Source of the DNA: Endozoicomonas numazuensis
GTDB lineage: Bacteria > Pseudomonadota > Gammaproteobacteria > Pseudomonadales > Endozoicomonadaceae
Assembly (NCBI RefSeq): GCF_000722635.1
Contig: NZ_JOKH01000001.1
Coordinates: 788,478-852,477, forward strand
Direction of reading: 5' to 3'
Length of the DNA stretch: 64,000 nt
Position 1 is the first letter of the stretch. Each line of letters begins with the position of its first letter. Below the pieces are notes generated by a model. That model did not search any database. It worked only from the letters and a program-made list of their open reading frames with translations, and was not told where the DNA came from. Of this stretch, positions 35,450 through 43,675 are shown piece after piece. A program made the position numbers and the translations under genes.

Positions 35450-37080
35450 TACCAGCATCCCTGTTCAAATTCGTTGAAGTGTTCGTCATGGTCTTCGTTG
35501 GGCTCGCTGCGCTTGTCGGGCAGTGCGGTGAATTCAATCAGGCCGCCTTCTTCAAGAGTGGCCGCATAGGCCAGCACCAACGCCGAAGCCGCATCACCAT
35601 GACGCTGCTTTCCATCTTTAGAGTCTTTGCCCCTGCCTTCAGGAATAACCGGTACACCTCTGTCGACGATAATGGTGCGAATGTCATCCACAGTATCTGC
35701 GTCTGCTGGTATCTCAATCATGTCGTCTTCAAATGCCGCTTTAAGTTTGGGCATATGAGTGAGATACCAGGCGCGGGAGGCCATTACGTCTTCAATTATG
35801 GAACCGTATTTATATCGAGCCTGTTCCGCTAGAAATTCACCGTTGCCTCTGGCATCTAGTTTGCCAGCAGAGAAGCGAGGTAGCCGATTACAAAGATAAT
35901 AGAAGATGCGCTCTTGACTGGTGAATGGCACTGTTCGCATTTCCAGAATGAACGGCGCTTTTCTTTTCAAGTTGGCTTCGACAGCTAAAGGAATCAGTAC
36001 AGAGAGATCGACCCTACGGCCAAAATCCTGCCCAACGTAATGCCTTAAACGATGATCAAGTTGGTCTAAAAGAGGCTTTAAATAATCATTACACCAGTCA
36101 TCTGTTATCTGGTGCCTCTCATGCTCTGGACGTGAGTTAAACTCAGCATCGCCAGTAAAGCGAAGGACTGGTAGTTTTCTATTGGTTCTGGCTTCAATGG
36201 TTGGCCTGGGAATGTAGGCACCACCGCCGCGTTTAGGCACACAGAAGTATTCTTCCATGGCATCTTCTTTTGTAGGCGCGTTCTTGATCAGTCCATTGCG
36301 CCACTTTTCCTGAGCCTCTTCACTCCACTCCTGACCAGTAACAAAGCAGATTCTTTTATAGAGGCCGTCGGCCAGAGCATCATCCAGGGTCACTCGATGG
36401 ACACTGTAATCTTTCTTCCCTGCCCTGGCGTCTTTGATGTACTGATTGAACAGATTCTCTTCGCTGTTGTGTGTGCTTATAATCCTGACTCTGGCACCCC
36501 ACATCGTCAGAGCCATAGCTGCCTTGAGCAACTCGTCCAGATCTTCATGAAAAGCGGCTTCATCAATTACTACATCCCCCTGCAGACCACGAAGGTTGGA
36601 AGGACGAGAAGACAGTGCCTGGATCTTAAAGCCACTATTGGGGAAGCGGATCATGTAAGTCAGGATTTCTTCTTTCTTGCCTTCATCCCAGAAACTCTGC
36701 TCATAAACATCAGCCTGGGCTAATTGATCGAATGCTTTGGCAAACAGAGCGCAGGCCGCTATATATTCCAGTGCCATCTCCTGACGACTACCGACGTAAA
36801 AGACATTTCGACCACCGCGACGTTTAGGCTTACCTGTAGTCATTACATTACTGGCTGACTCTGGCCAGGTGGCTCCACAGCGGCGAGTCTTTTCAAAAAT
36901 CTTGATCTGGGACTCATCCAGAAACCACTTTTGCTGGTAACCCAGAAAGATGGGCTCTTTATCTGGCACAACACTATCAGCAGAGTCCGGTACATCAACG
37001 CCATAAAGCTCTTTTTCTTCCTGAAGATTAATCAGTCTCGGCTGACCTATGGCTTTGAGTACTGGGGCTTCCTGACTCAT
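35449..37080 (-). CDS. Terminase large subunit (Mu gp28-like)
   Basis: 543 residues. The ATPase domain has the deviant Walker A region EKTRRCGATWPESA (about residue 63) and Walker B VVIDEAAFHED (about 173). The nuclease domain has the acidic residues of YVGQDFGRRVDLSVLIPLAVE and HGDAASALVLAYAA. It drives headful packaging from the integrated phage into host flanking DNA. It overlaps the small terminase gene by one base. Confidence 0.92.
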   Translation of the reverse strand: MSQEAPVLKAIGQPRLINLQEEKELYGVDVPDSADSVVPDKEPIFLGYQQKWFLDESQIKIFEKTRRCGATWPESASNVMTTGKPKRRGGRNVFYVGSRQEMALEYIAACALFAKAFDQLAQADVYEQSFWDEGKKEEILTYMIRFPNSGFKIQALSSRPSNLRGLQGDVVIDEAAFHEDLDELLKAAMALTMWGARVRIISTHNSEENLFNQYIKDARAGKKDYSVHRVTLDDALADGLYKRICFVTGQEWSEEAQEKWRNGLIKNAPTKEDAMEEYFCVPKRGGGAYIPRPTIEARTNRKLPVLRFTGDAEFNSRPEHERHQITDDWCNDYLKPLLDQLDHRLRHYVGQDFGRRVDLSVLIPLAVEANLKRKAPFILEMRTVPFTSQERIFYYLCNRLPRFSAGKLDARGNGEFLAEQARYKYGSIIEDVMASRAWYLTHMPKLKAAFEDDMIEIPADADTVDDIRTIIVDRGVPVIPEGRGKDSKDGKQRHGDAASALVLAYAATLEEGGLIEFTALPDKRSEPNEDHDEHFNEFEQGCW

Positions 37081-37652
37081 TAGGCTTTACCCAGCAGGAT
37101 TTCACGAATCCTGTTTTCTAACTGTTCTGACATACCATCAGAACCACGAAGTTCATCGGTAACCGTATTGGCAGCTTCTTCTGCAAACACCTTACGAATC
37201 TCGGTCTCCCGCTTATGGGAAGCCATAGCCGCCTGCTCAACCCGCTGCATCACCAGAGCTAACTGGTTCAGAGCTTTGGGCTCGATCTTGCCGCGATCCT
37301 TGCGCATTTCCATGATGACGTCGGCGGCCAGGGTTCGGACGGACTCCAGCAGCATCTTGCCCACGTCACTGGTAGGAGCTTCACCCAGCTTGGCCACCCA
37401 GACCGACGACACTTCCCGAAGCTCTCGGATCTGCTGCCCCATCTCGTCCATCTCTTTGGAATAACGACTCATGCCCGATTGACTGATCGGGTTTTCACCA
37501 TGGGCTTCACACAGTTGATTAACCTCGTCCAGTATCTGGGTCTGGGTCATACGACCCTCACGAATCAACCGGTCCAGCTCTTCTTTAATTTTTTTGGGTA
37601 GCAGCTTGATCCGGCTTTTGCGGTTGCGGGTTTGGGCTTTTTTGTCGGTCAT
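37080..37652 (-). CDS. Terminase small subunit (DUF3486, Mu gp27-like)
   Basis: 190 residues, basic N-terminus (KKAQTRNRKSRIKLLPKKIKEELDRLIREGRMTQTQILDEVN), with a helix-turn-helix and a long coiled coil thereafter. The pattern is that of DUF3486 proteins encoded before the Mu-type large terminase. It recognises the packaging start. Confidence 0.85.
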   Translation of the reverse strand: MTDKKAQTRNRKSRIKLLPKKIKEELDRLIREGRMTQTQILDEVNQLCEAHGENPISQSGMSRYSKEMDEMGQQIRELREVSSVWVAKLGEAPTSDVGKMLLESVRTLAADVIMEMRKDRGKIEPKALNQLALVMQRVEQAAMASHKRETEIRKVFAEEAANTVTDELRGSDGMSEQLENRIREILLGKA

Positions 37653-37655
37653 GGG

Positions 37656-37952
37656 TCACCTGGCCCTCGGACGTTTAACACCTGGCACCGTGGCACGACC
37701 GGCTGCCACATCTTCACCACGACTTTTGAGAGTCGCTATCAGAATCCCACTGATATCATTCAATGAGAGGAGATCCAGTTCTTCCAGATACTTCATGTGA
37801 GAAACAACCAGAACACGACTGATGTCATGTCCGTACGCTTTCAGCACTGTCTGCAGTACAGACTCATTGGCCTGAAGCCCCGCCATGTCATCAGCCAGAG
37901 TACGAAGAATGACCAGTCGCTGATCTTCATGAAAAACAGATTTCAAACTCAC
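37656..37952 (-). CDS. Small phage protein, VpaChn25_0724/gp26-like
   Basis: 98 residues, HEDQRLVILRTLADDMAGLQANESVLQTVLKAYGHDISRVLVVSHMKYLEEL..., a winged-helix-like small protein encoded between the lysis cassette and small terminase in many Mu-like phages. Role unknown; possibly DNA binding. Confidence 0.7.
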   Translation of the reverse strand: MSLKSVFHEDQRLVILRTLADDMAGLQANESVLQTVLKAYGHDISRVLVVSHMKYLEELDLLSLNDISGILIATLKSRGEDVAAGRATVPGVKRPRAR

Positions 37953-37954
37953 GG

Positions 37955-38314
37955 TTAATCTCCCTTCTTGCTGTTCAGCAGAAACTCGTGGATTAGATCA
38001 ACTTTTCGCTCCACGCCTCCGACCTGCTTGGTTAATCCACCAACATCTACCTTAATGGCAACAAGGTCTTTATGAAGCTGGCTTTGCATGGCTTCGAGCT
38101 TTTTTTGATTACTGTCAAGATTGGCTTGGGCGTCTTCCAGCCTTTGCACCCTTCGATCCATCTTTTTGTTCTGCTCTTTCAGCGCTTTAATATCGTCACT
38201 GTTGTCTTTCTGTTTGCGCTTAATTAAGGCCCATATAAAGAGAAGAAATACTCCAAGAGTGGAGATGAGATCCAGCCCGAATTTCATTGCACTCCAATCA
38301 ATACCGTCCAGCAT
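37955..38314 (-). CDS. DUF2730-like membrane-anchored coiled-coil protein
   Basis: 119 residues. One N-terminal transmembrane helix (LDLISTLGVFLLFIWALI, about 14-31) is followed by a long periplasmic or cytoplasmic coiled coil (DDIKALKEQNKKMDRRVQRL and onward). This matches the DUF2730 proteins of Mu-like phages; a spanin-like lysis function is possible given the neighbouring endolysin and holin. Confidence 0.7.
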   Translation of the reverse strand: MLDGIDWSAMKFGLDLISTLGVFLLFIWALIKRKQKDNSDDIKALKEQNKKMDRRVQRLEDAQANLDSNQKKLEAMQSQLHKDLVAIKVDVGGLTKQVGGVERKVDLIHEFLLNSKKGD

Positions 38315-38324
38315 GTTGATATCC

Positions 38325-38513
38325 CTATACGATTAACGTGATCAGCCAAACAAAGAACCAGACGACCAAGGTAACCTTCAGTGCATCCCAGTTGAGCTTT
38401 GTTAATGCAAGCCAGGCCACCGCCTCTTCCCCACGAAGGCCAAAGGTTCGGTAACTGGTCCAGATGGCAAAGCCTAAGAAAGCCAGGACCAGCATTAAAA
38501 AGAAACTATGCAT
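38325..38513 (-). CDS. Small two-pass membrane protein, possible lysis accessory
   Basis: 62 residues with two transmembrane segments (about 3-20 and 43-61) joined by a short charged loop. It lies in the lysis cluster and overlaps the zinc-finger gene by 8 bases. It could be a second holin or antiholin; no family is recognised. Confidence 0.6.
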   Translation of the reverse strand: MHSFFLMLVLAFLGFAIWTSYRTFGLRGEEAVAWLALTKLNWDALKVTLVVWFFVWLITLIV

Positions 38514-38730
38514 AGCCTTTCTCCTTATGTTCCTTGCGCTGCTGGCAATCCAGACAACGACTGGCTTCTATACCAGCTGCCAGCCGATGCTCTATAGACT
38601 CTTCACAATCCCGGCAGCAGGCTTCGCCGTTGATATAGATGGGTGACTCTTTAACACGGTTTAACTGCCGTTTAATCGCCTGTTCACGGTCAGCTATCTC
38701 CAGCTCTTTGGCGCGGTCAAGATCGTCCAT
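38506..38730 (-). CDS. TraR/DksA-type C4 zinc-finger protein
   Basis: 74 residues. The N-terminal helix, REQAIKRQLNRVKESP, and the zinc finger CRDCEESIEHRLAAGIEASRCLDC (four Cys) are those of short phage TraR/DksA proteins, which bind RNA polymerase through its secondary channel and change promoter choice. It sits inside the lysis cluster, as in many Mu-like and P2-like phages. Confidence 0.85.
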   Translation of the reverse strand: MDDLDRAKELEIADREQAIKRQLNRVKESPIYINGEACCRDCEESIEHRLAAGIEASRCLDCQQRKEHKEKGYA

Positions 38731-38732
38731 AC

Positions 38733-39068
38733 TTACTTCCCACGACCTTTCACGTAGTTGTAGATCCCACCCGGGGCGAGTGCAGCCATGGCCGCCATGG
38801 GGTCATACCCTTGATGCACCATATAAAAAGCCAACCCATAGCCGAGGTAACTCATAACCTGACGGCCCATTTTGTGCAGGGCATCGACCCAGGGCACGGT
38901 AGTGGTTTGCAGTTCCTGTCGATACGTTTCTTCCAGCATCTGGCGCAACTCGGCGCTGGCCATATCTGCTTCGTGTTTAAAGGCGTTGAGTTTGTCCTGA
39001 TCGGTAATGGCTTCCGATGCCAAGTCAATGACCTTACTGAAGGGATTGATCCAGTCGAGCAGGCTCAT
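38733..39068 (-). CDS. Holin, 3-TM superfamily (DUF3154-like)
   Basis: 111 residues. The first half is amphipathic and charged (LLDWINPFSKVIDLASEAITDQDKLNAFKHE). The C-terminal half is hydrophobic (MSYLGYGLAFYMVHQGYD, MAAMAALAPGGIYNYVKGRGK). This pattern is shared by the 3-TM holin group. It overlaps the endolysin gene by 4 bases. Confidence 0.75.
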   Translation of the reverse strand: MSLLDWINPFSKVIDLASEAITDQDKLNAFKHEADMASAELRQMLEETYRQELQTTTVPWVDALHKMGRQVMSYLGYGLAFYMVHQGYDPMAAMAALAPGGIYNYVKGRGK

Positions 39069-39592
39069 AGCAGACGTTCCTCATAGAGGTATTGTTGAAG
39101 CTCAAAGCAGCGCTTGAACCAGCCACGAATAAAACGGTTCTGGGACTCGTCCTGAGCAATCCGGTGGTAGCGTTTCGCACGGCGGCTGAGGTAGTTACTG
39201 ATATATGAAAGAGGGGTTTCCAGGTGAGCAGTTCTGAGAGTGACCGGGCCGAGAATGCCGTCGACCGTCACGTTAAGCGACTGTTGCAAAAAACGAATGG
39301 CCGCACCCTTACCCATATTGACTGCGGTATCAAAAACGACACAGGCCACCGCCGCAGGCAACAGGTCACACTGGCAGGGCTGCCAATAGTCCTGATAATA
39401 AATAGCTTTAGCCTGCTCAACCGTCAGACTCTTGATATCCAGATCGGGATAGGCACGCTGACTGATACCAAAACTCGTGGCACCACCCCGGTCTTTCGGG
39501 TCGTCCACATAACCACCTTCTTCACCCAAAACAAATGTTATGGCAATTTCAAAAGCGGCTGAGTAGTCGGGAGTTGAATATTTATTGTTCAT
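39065..39592 (-). CDS. Endolysin, glycoside hydrolase family 108 (N-acetylmuramidase)
   Basis: 175 residues. FVLGEEGGYVDDPKDRGGATSFGIS is the GH108 signature, with the catalytic Glu in EEGGY. The C-terminal ~75 residues carry the peptidoglycan-binding 3 region (LNVTVDGILGPVT), followed by YISNYLSRRAKRYHRI and GWFKR. There is no signal peptide, so it needs the neighbouring holin to reach the cell wall. The ATG lies right after a hairpin (39594-39613), so its translation start may be structured. Confidence 0.9.
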   Translation of the reverse strand: MNNKYSTPDYSAAFEIAITFVLGEEGGYVDDPKDRGGATSFGISQRAYPDLDIKSLTVEQAKAIYYQDYWQPCQCDLLPAAVACVVFDTAVNMGKGAAIRFLQQSLNVTVDGILGPVTLRTAHLETPLSYISNYLSRRAKRYHRIAQDESQNRFIRGWFKRCFELQQYLYEERLL

Positions 39593-39593
39593 G

Positions 39594-39642
39594 CTCCCAG
39601 TGTGCAGGGAGCTTTACCCTAAAGGGCTTTAAAGCCCTTTAG
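39594..39642 (-). promoter_or_regulatory. Two inverted repeats between mor and the endolysin gene
   Basis: A 24-bp perfect palindrome (CTAAAGGGCTTT and its complement, 39619-39642) is followed by a 6-bp hairpin, GCTCCC/GGGAGC (39594-39613), that ends one base before the endolysin ATG. The first could be a terminator of the early operon (no T-run) or a dimer-binding operator; the second may cover the translation start. The early-to-late switch takes place here. Confidence 0.5.
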
Positions 39643-39688
39643 TGTTATATTGATGCAGGAGGGCAGAGAAAAAAGAGAGGCGCAGGCT

Positions 39689-40117
39689 TTACGCCTGCTC
39701 ATTGGGGAAGAGATTATGCTGTATCCGGTTCTTGTGCAACTGCCTTTGCTCACGGACTACTTCATACACTTTCTGTTCACTGAGTTTGTAATGGTTGCTG
39801 AGTCCCCGTATGTTTTTACCATCAAACTCATCGTATATACGTTTATCTCTCAAGGCTTTTTTAATGCGCTCTCCCTTGGGTAGATAGTAGTTTCGGCCTC
39901 CGCACAGAAACGACATAGCCAGCAAAACCCGCTCCATTTGCAGGTAAAGCGCATCGTCTTTCACCTCTTCCCGCAGCAGTTGTGCCCGAATTACTTCAGC
40001 CAGTTCGACCAGGTCACCGGGCCACAGGTGCTTTTGATGCAGGGCTTCATCATCCAGGTGCCCCAAAATGTCATTAGTGTGATCAAGGCCGAACAGGTCG
40101 TCTTCATTCATTGACAT
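39689..40117 (-). CDS. Mor-type transcription activator
   Basis: 142 residues. The N-terminal part, ELAEVIRAQLLREEVKDDALYLQMERVLLAMS, and the C-terminal helix-turn-helix region (RIKKALRDKRIYDEFDGKNIRGLSNHYKLSEQKVYEVV) match the Mor/C activators of Mu, which bind as dimers and turn on middle and late promoters. It is the last gene of the early block, as in Mu. Confidence 0.88.
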   Translation of the reverse strand: MSMNEDDLFGLDHTNDILGHLDDEALHQKHLWPGDLVELAEVIRAQLLREEVKDDALYLQMERVLLAMSFLCGGRNYYLPKGERIKKALRDKRIYDEFDGKNIRGLSNHYKLSEQKVYEVVREQRQLHKNRIQHNLFPNEQA

Positions 40118-40611
40118 GCTTTAGCCCTCCGTTTTTTAATCTCCCGGTACTGCCAGCGCTTCAACTGCTCAATCAGACGACTGCAAGTCGCGGTATCCAG
40201 CCAATCCACTTTCTCGATACCGTGCCCGTCATTGAGACGAACACTCATCTTCTTAACCCAGTTTTCCAGGGCATTCTCTGAACCGTCCTTGATAAAGCCC
40301 TCCTTGTACATGTCGATCCAGAGCGCCCTCAACTTGTCTGTGGGCCGACCTTTACTGACCGGGCTGGCACGTTTACCACTAAGCGATTTGGCTCGCTTCG
40401 GCTTCCAACCCATAACCGTTTTCAGGTAGTGCTCAACCTTAAACAATTCAGCCAGGGACATCTTTCCACAGCTGTCTTTTTGAGTTTGAGCCTTGAGCAG
40501 GGTGCGGTATTCGGCATCATCCATACCCAGCTCGTGCTTGGCGATATGGATACGGGCAATAGCTCGGCCACGCTCACCGGGCTTGCTGTTTTTAGAAGGG
40601 TTAGATGGCAT
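40108..40611 (-). CDS. GemA-like regulator (Mu gp16, DUF1018)
   Basis: 167 residues, AIARIHIAKHELGMDDAEYRTLLKAQTQKDSCGKMSLAEL then MGWKPKR and a C-terminal domain with LNDGHGIEKVDWLDTATCSRLIEQLKRW. This is the GemA/gp16 family of Mu-like phages, early regulators that affect host gene expression and DNA supercoiling. GGAGG lies before the ATG, and it overlaps mor by 10 bases. Confidence 0.88.
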   Translation of the reverse strand: MPSNPSKNSKPGERGRAIARIHIAKHELGMDDAEYRTLLKAQTQKDSCGKMSLAELFKVEHYLKTVMGWKPKRAKSLSGKRASPVSKGRPTDKLRALWIDMYKEGFIKDGSENALENWVKKMSVRLNDGHGIEKVDWLDTATCSRLIEQLKRWQYREIKKRRAKACQ

Positions 40612-40822
40612 CGAGCACCTCCGGGTGTTCTTCTCCGATCGCCTCTAACAGATGACGACGATGGTCTTCAAAGTACTGGATCAGGGCTTTACTCTGGTCA
40701 TCGGCCTGGTCAAATACCTCGCTTTGCTTATCAAAGACATCGGGCTTGATGCAGGCAATGTCGCGGCTAACCATATGCATGGCCAGCAGCTCGGCGACTT
40801 TGCGGGCGGTGAGTTTGCTCAT
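40601..40822 (-). CDS. Small early phage protein, unknown function
   Basis: 73 residues, MSKLTARKVAELLAMHMVSRDIACIKPDV..., helical, acidic. GGGGG lies 9 bases before the ATG, and it overlaps both neighbours, so it belongs to the early operon. No family is recognised. Confidence 0.7.
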   Translation of the reverse strand: MSKLTARKVAELLAMHMVSRDIACIKPDVFDKQSEVFDQADDQSKALIQYFEDHRRHLLEAIGEEHPEVLDAI

Positions 40823-41250
40823 ACCAGATCACCCCCTACAGCAACCAGCTCAAGATCTTCCAATTTCGCGTACTGGCGCATCAACACCGTCGAATTTTTG
40901 AAACACGGCTCATACCAAACCTGTTTTTTATCGAAGTCCGGCAAGTGCTTTTTCATAGCACGAACCCCTATCTTTTTACGAAGGTTGGCTATTTTTTTCG
41001 GGCTGTATAACGCCTTGGTTCTCTTATGCCAAAGCTTCTTTGTCAGAGGATTAAACGAATCCATAGATTCAATCCCCCAAGCCGGTCTGTATACTCCATC
41101 AAAATATACAAACAAACGAGATTCAGACTCGCTTACAAAGCGTCTGGTAATTGAAACTTTGACCTCTTGATACTCAAACTCAACAGTGCCAAACACAGCT
41201 GACTGTAAGTGATCTGTGACCTGTTTTTGCTGCTCTTTACTCAAACTCAT
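40819..41250 (-). CDS. Early phage protein, unknown function
   Basis: 143 residues, basic C-terminal half (LTKKLWHKRTKALYSPKKIANLRKKI...). It starts with a coiled segment and has several aromatic residues (FVYFDGVYRPAWGIESMD). No domain recognised. It overlaps both neighbours by 4 bases and has GGGAGG before the ATG. Confidence 0.7.
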   Translation of the reverse strand: MSLSKEQQKQVTDHLQSAVFGTVEFEYQEVKVSITRRFVSESESRLFVYFDGVYRPAWGIESMDSFNPLTKKLWHKRTKALYSPKKIANLRKKIGVRAMKKHLPDFDKKQVWYEPCFKNSTVLMRQYAKLEDLELVAVGGDLV

Positions 41251-41543
41251 ACCGCCTCCCCCAACTGCAGCACCTGGTCACATTCATCCAACAACGCAGC
41301 CAAATCCGGGCGGTGATCTACTGACTGATCCAGCTCATCCTGCAACTGCTGGGCCTGACGGGAACAAAGATCTTGCAGTTCCGCGATCTGCTCGTCTTTA
41401 TGAGCAATGATCCGCGCGGCCACCAAACCTTCTGGCTCTGGCGTTTGCACCTTCACTCCAGCCAAAGGCACCACGTTCATGTATTCAGAAGGCTCCAGCT
41501 CGTTAAAGCTTTTGACCTGTTCAGGGGTCCATGTTTCTTTCAT
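41247..41543 (-). CDS. Small early phage protein with a coiled-coil tail
   Basis: 98 residues from the ATG at 41543 (AGGA 9 bases upstream; the longer frame from 41630 lacks a site). MKETWTPEQVKSFNELEPS leads to a coiled coil (AHKDEQIAELQDLCSRQAQQLQDEL). Function unknown; dimerisation likely. Confidence 0.65.
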   Translation of the reverse strand: MKETWTPEQVKSFNELEPSEYMNVVPLAGVKVQTPEPEGLVAARIIAHKDEQIAELQDLCSRQAQQLQDELDQSVDHRPDLAALLDECDQVLQLGEAV

Positions 41544-41650
41544 TGTTATTATTCCTGTTAGGTGGGGCCGATGACTATTTTGGATAGCCCCGACCCCGTT
41601 TTCTCCTTTATGGTTAATGTTCCCCAACACAACCCAAAGGTAGAAAAATA

Positions 41651-41890
41651 GTGGTCAATAAAGATCATGACTTCGAAGTCGAAGCACTTGCACAAAAAGC
41701 CTTATTGGAATCCTTACTGAACTGTCTGGTTTCCGAAAACCCTACCGTGCTTTACAAAATGCTCAGGGACCTGGACAAACAGATGCGTATCAGTCCTGAC
41801 ACTGACACCCATCTTGCTTCTGGCTTTGGTCTAAAGCGCGCACAAGGGCTTGTACTTCAGCTTCTAGAAAAGCACGATCCTCAGCCGTAA
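41651..41890 (+). CDS. Possible small gene on the opposite strand of the early operon
   Basis: 79 codons starting with GTG, preceded by AAAGGT. The translation (VEALAQKALLESLLNCLVSENPTVLYKMLRDLDKQMRI...) is protein-like and helical. Its last 100 bases overlap the minus-strand gene at 41790, so it would be an antisense gene. It fills an otherwise empty 107-base gap. It may be an accident of composition. Confidence 0.35.
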   Translation: MVNKDHDFEVEALAQKALLESLLNCLVSENPTVLYKMLRDLDKQMRISPDTDTHLASGFGLKRAQGLVLQLLEKHDPQP

Positions 41891-42005
41891 CAACGCGGTT
41901 CCCACAACCCCGTTGCACAATCTTGAAAACCCTTGCGCTGATACGGTCAGCGCAGTTTCCTACCCTGAGAGCATCTCCAAAGTTCATCGCTTTTAAATCA
42001 CTCAT
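41790..42005 (-). CDS. Small early phage protein, unknown function
   Basis: 71 residues from the ATG at 42005, chosen because GGAGG lies 7 bases before it. MSDLKAMNFGDALRVGNCADRISARVFKIVQ..., ending with a Cys-containing tail. No family is recognised. Spaced 10 bases after the DUF3164 gene. Confidence 0.65.
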   Translation of the reverse strand: MSDLKAMNFGDALRVGNCADRISARVFKIVQRGCGNRVVTAEDRAFLEAEVQALVRALDQSQKQDGCQCQD

Positions 42006-42015
42006 AGCCACCTCC

Positions 42016-42636
42016 TTATGCTGCTGGTAGTGACAGAGGTACGACCTGCCACTCATCGGTATCCCCAACACGTTCCCTGACCAGAATGTAGGTAACGGTT
42101 GTCTTGACAAAGCTGGCATCCGTTAATGCCTGCATTGCTGTTTGCCAATCTTCATCCTGTATATCCATACTTCTAAGGCCGATTATCCTGCTCTGGCTCA
42201 GGCTGCCTTTGCTGTCTTTGCGAAAAGCGTGCATCACGAGTTTTCTAAGCTCACCGCTGCTACCTTCGGTCACTCGATCCAGATAACGATCAATTAATTC
42301 CTTAGCCGCTTCTGCTTGTTCGCTGAGGCCAATCACCGGTCGGTTCTTGATTTCAATTTTGTAACGGCCATCAAAAGACAGCAGTTCGGTATTTCCCTTC
42401 TTACCGCCCAACTTTACGCCATACTGCTCAAGGGAAAGCTCAACAAACGCCCGGCAGTCCCCTATAGCCTTCCCCTTGAACTGAGCCAACATTTTGCTCA
42501 GTGGTAATGCCTGACTAATAAGCTCCATGACCAACTCATCACGGGCCCGGTCAATAGGCTTGATCTTGTCCTCAGGTACCAGCCTCCCTTCGTGATCCTG
42601 GCGGTAGCCGTCCGGAATGGTTTGTTTCTCTGTCAT
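42016..42636 (-). CDS. DUF3164 family early phage protein
   Basis: 206 residues from the ATG at 42636 (AAGGGG before it). IPDGYRQDHEGRLVPEDKIKPIDRARDELV is the clear DUF3164 opening. The remainder includes YGVKLGGKKGNTELLSFDGRYKIEI, as in proteins encoded early in Mu-like phages (for example after the B gene). The biochemical role is not known. An in-frame extension to 42759 (41 residues) has its own ATG and may be a separate start or leader peptide. Confidence 0.85.
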   Translation of the reverse strand: MTEKQTIPDGYRQDHEGRLVPEDKIKPIDRARDELVMELISQALPLSKMLAQFKGKAIGDCRAFVELSLEQYGVKLGGKKGNTELLSFDGRYKIEIKNRPVIGLSEQAEAAKELIDRYLDRVTEGSSGELRKLVMHAFRKDSKGSLSQSRIIGLRSMDIQDEDWQTAMQALTDASFVKTTVTYILVRERVGDTDEWQVVPLSLPAA

Positions 42637-42780
42637 GGGGTTCCCCTTCCTGGTTGTGGTTTTAGTCTCTGATTTCATGGCCAGTCGCAAACGACGCCAT
42701 TCTGTTTGCGAGAGGCTTTTCATGCGCTGAAGGCTCAGTCCTTGCTGTTGCATGTCCATTCCTCTCGATGGGTAAAGCGC

Positions 42781-43089
42781 TTAACGAACCGTCCAGCTGA
42801 GTTGACACCCTTCAAACTCAACCATGGCTTTTTCGTAGTGACTGCCGTTGTTACCCTTGCTGACGACGGCAGGTTCCCCAAATTCCCGGCAGCGCGGATG
42901 CCAGCTGATTTTGATCTTGGGTCGCCCCTCGCCCAGCAGAACCTTCTCAACGGTGTACCCCTCCCGCTGCAATCGGTTCACAACATGTGTCGCTTTCTGC
43001 AGTGACTGGATCATATAGCTCTGGCTCATATCCCTTTCGCCCATGTCATACCTCAGGGTCTGTTTTGATTTTCTTGTTGTGGCATTCAT
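42781..43089 (-). CDS. Early phage protein, unknown function
   Basis: 102 residues, with SYMIQSLQKATHVVNRLQREGYTVEKVLLGEGRPKIKISWHPRC in the middle, suggesting a small alpha/beta domain. No family is recognised. Met21 (MSQSYM) is an alternative start closer to the conserved-looking part. Confidence 0.6.
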   Translation of the reverse strand: MNATTRKSKQTLRYDMGERDMSQSYMIQSLQKATHVVNRLQREGYTVEKVLLGEGRPKIKISWHPRCREFGEPAVVSKGNNGSHYEKAMVEFEGCQLSWTVR

Positions 43090-43166
43090 TCTGCTCTCTT
43101 CCCTAAAAGCCGTTAATCCGTTGTTTTACCTCGCACCCATGCCCCTGCGTGGGAACGAGTTAAGCG

Positions 43167-43418
43167 TTACTGCCTTAGCTGCTGGTCACACCAGCGATAG
43201 ACACTGCGTTTTAACTGCGCCTTAGCCTGTTGTTCAAGACGTCGTTTCCAGGCCCCTGTTTCCTGAGCCTTGGCCTGCAGAGCTTTTGCCCGTTTGCGCC
43301 GAATGGCGGCATACTTCTCGCTTTTTGTGTTGACCGCATCGCACTCGCAACTCAGAGCCTCCATTGCAAACAACTGTTCAGCGTCGTGCAGCAGACTGAT
43401 CTGGTCATAAATATCCAT
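43167..43418 (-). CDS. Small basic early phage protein, unknown function
   Basis: 83 residues from the ATG at 43418 (GGAGG 8 bases upstream; stop of the previous gene overlaps as TAATG). Helical and Lys/Arg/Ala-rich (SEKYAAIRRKRAKALQAKAQ), so perhaps nucleic-acid binding. Confidence 0.65.
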   Translation of the reverse strand: MDIYDQISLLHDAEQLFAMEALSCECDAVNTKSEKYAAIRRKRAKALQAKAQETGAWKRRLEQQAKAQLKRSVYRWCDQQLRQ

Positions 43419-43675
43419 TAACCCCACCTCCTGAGCTTCTGATAAATGTCTGAACTCGGCTCACGGACAATCAACTTCTGCTTGCCGTTAAACACCCAGC
43501 CACTGAACACCGCACAAGCCAGTGCCTCAGTCTGGCAACGCTGTTTAAACGGGCAGTCATCACAAGGGCAATTGTGAGTGGTGGTGTATTGATGCTCATT
43601 GGCGCTGCGGCTTTTCTTCTTCGTGACATAAACCGTCTCATCCATGGGGATGGCGAAATATTCCAGGGCGCTCAT
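43418..43675 (-). CDS. Cys-cluster early phage protein
   Basis: 85 residues. CPCDDCPFKQRCQTEALAC holds five Cys in a compact cluster that could bind zinc or an Fe-S cluster. The flanks are beta-rich. A similar Cys-rich segment (YCVNCPVVGELARDRCLEF) appears in the next upstream gene, which suggests a shared module. Function unknown. Confidence 0.65.
   Translation of the reverse strand: MSALEYFAIPMDETVYVTKKKSRSANEHQYTTTHNCPCDDCPFKQRCQTEALACAVFSGWVFNGKQKLIVREPSSDIYQKLRRWG

Noticed and set aside
39619-39642. The 24-bp palindrome as a Mor-binding site placed like that of Mu
   Set aside because: Its distance to the endolysin start would put the transcription start inside the gene, so a Mu-type Mor site is unlikely; listed only as an inverted repeat.
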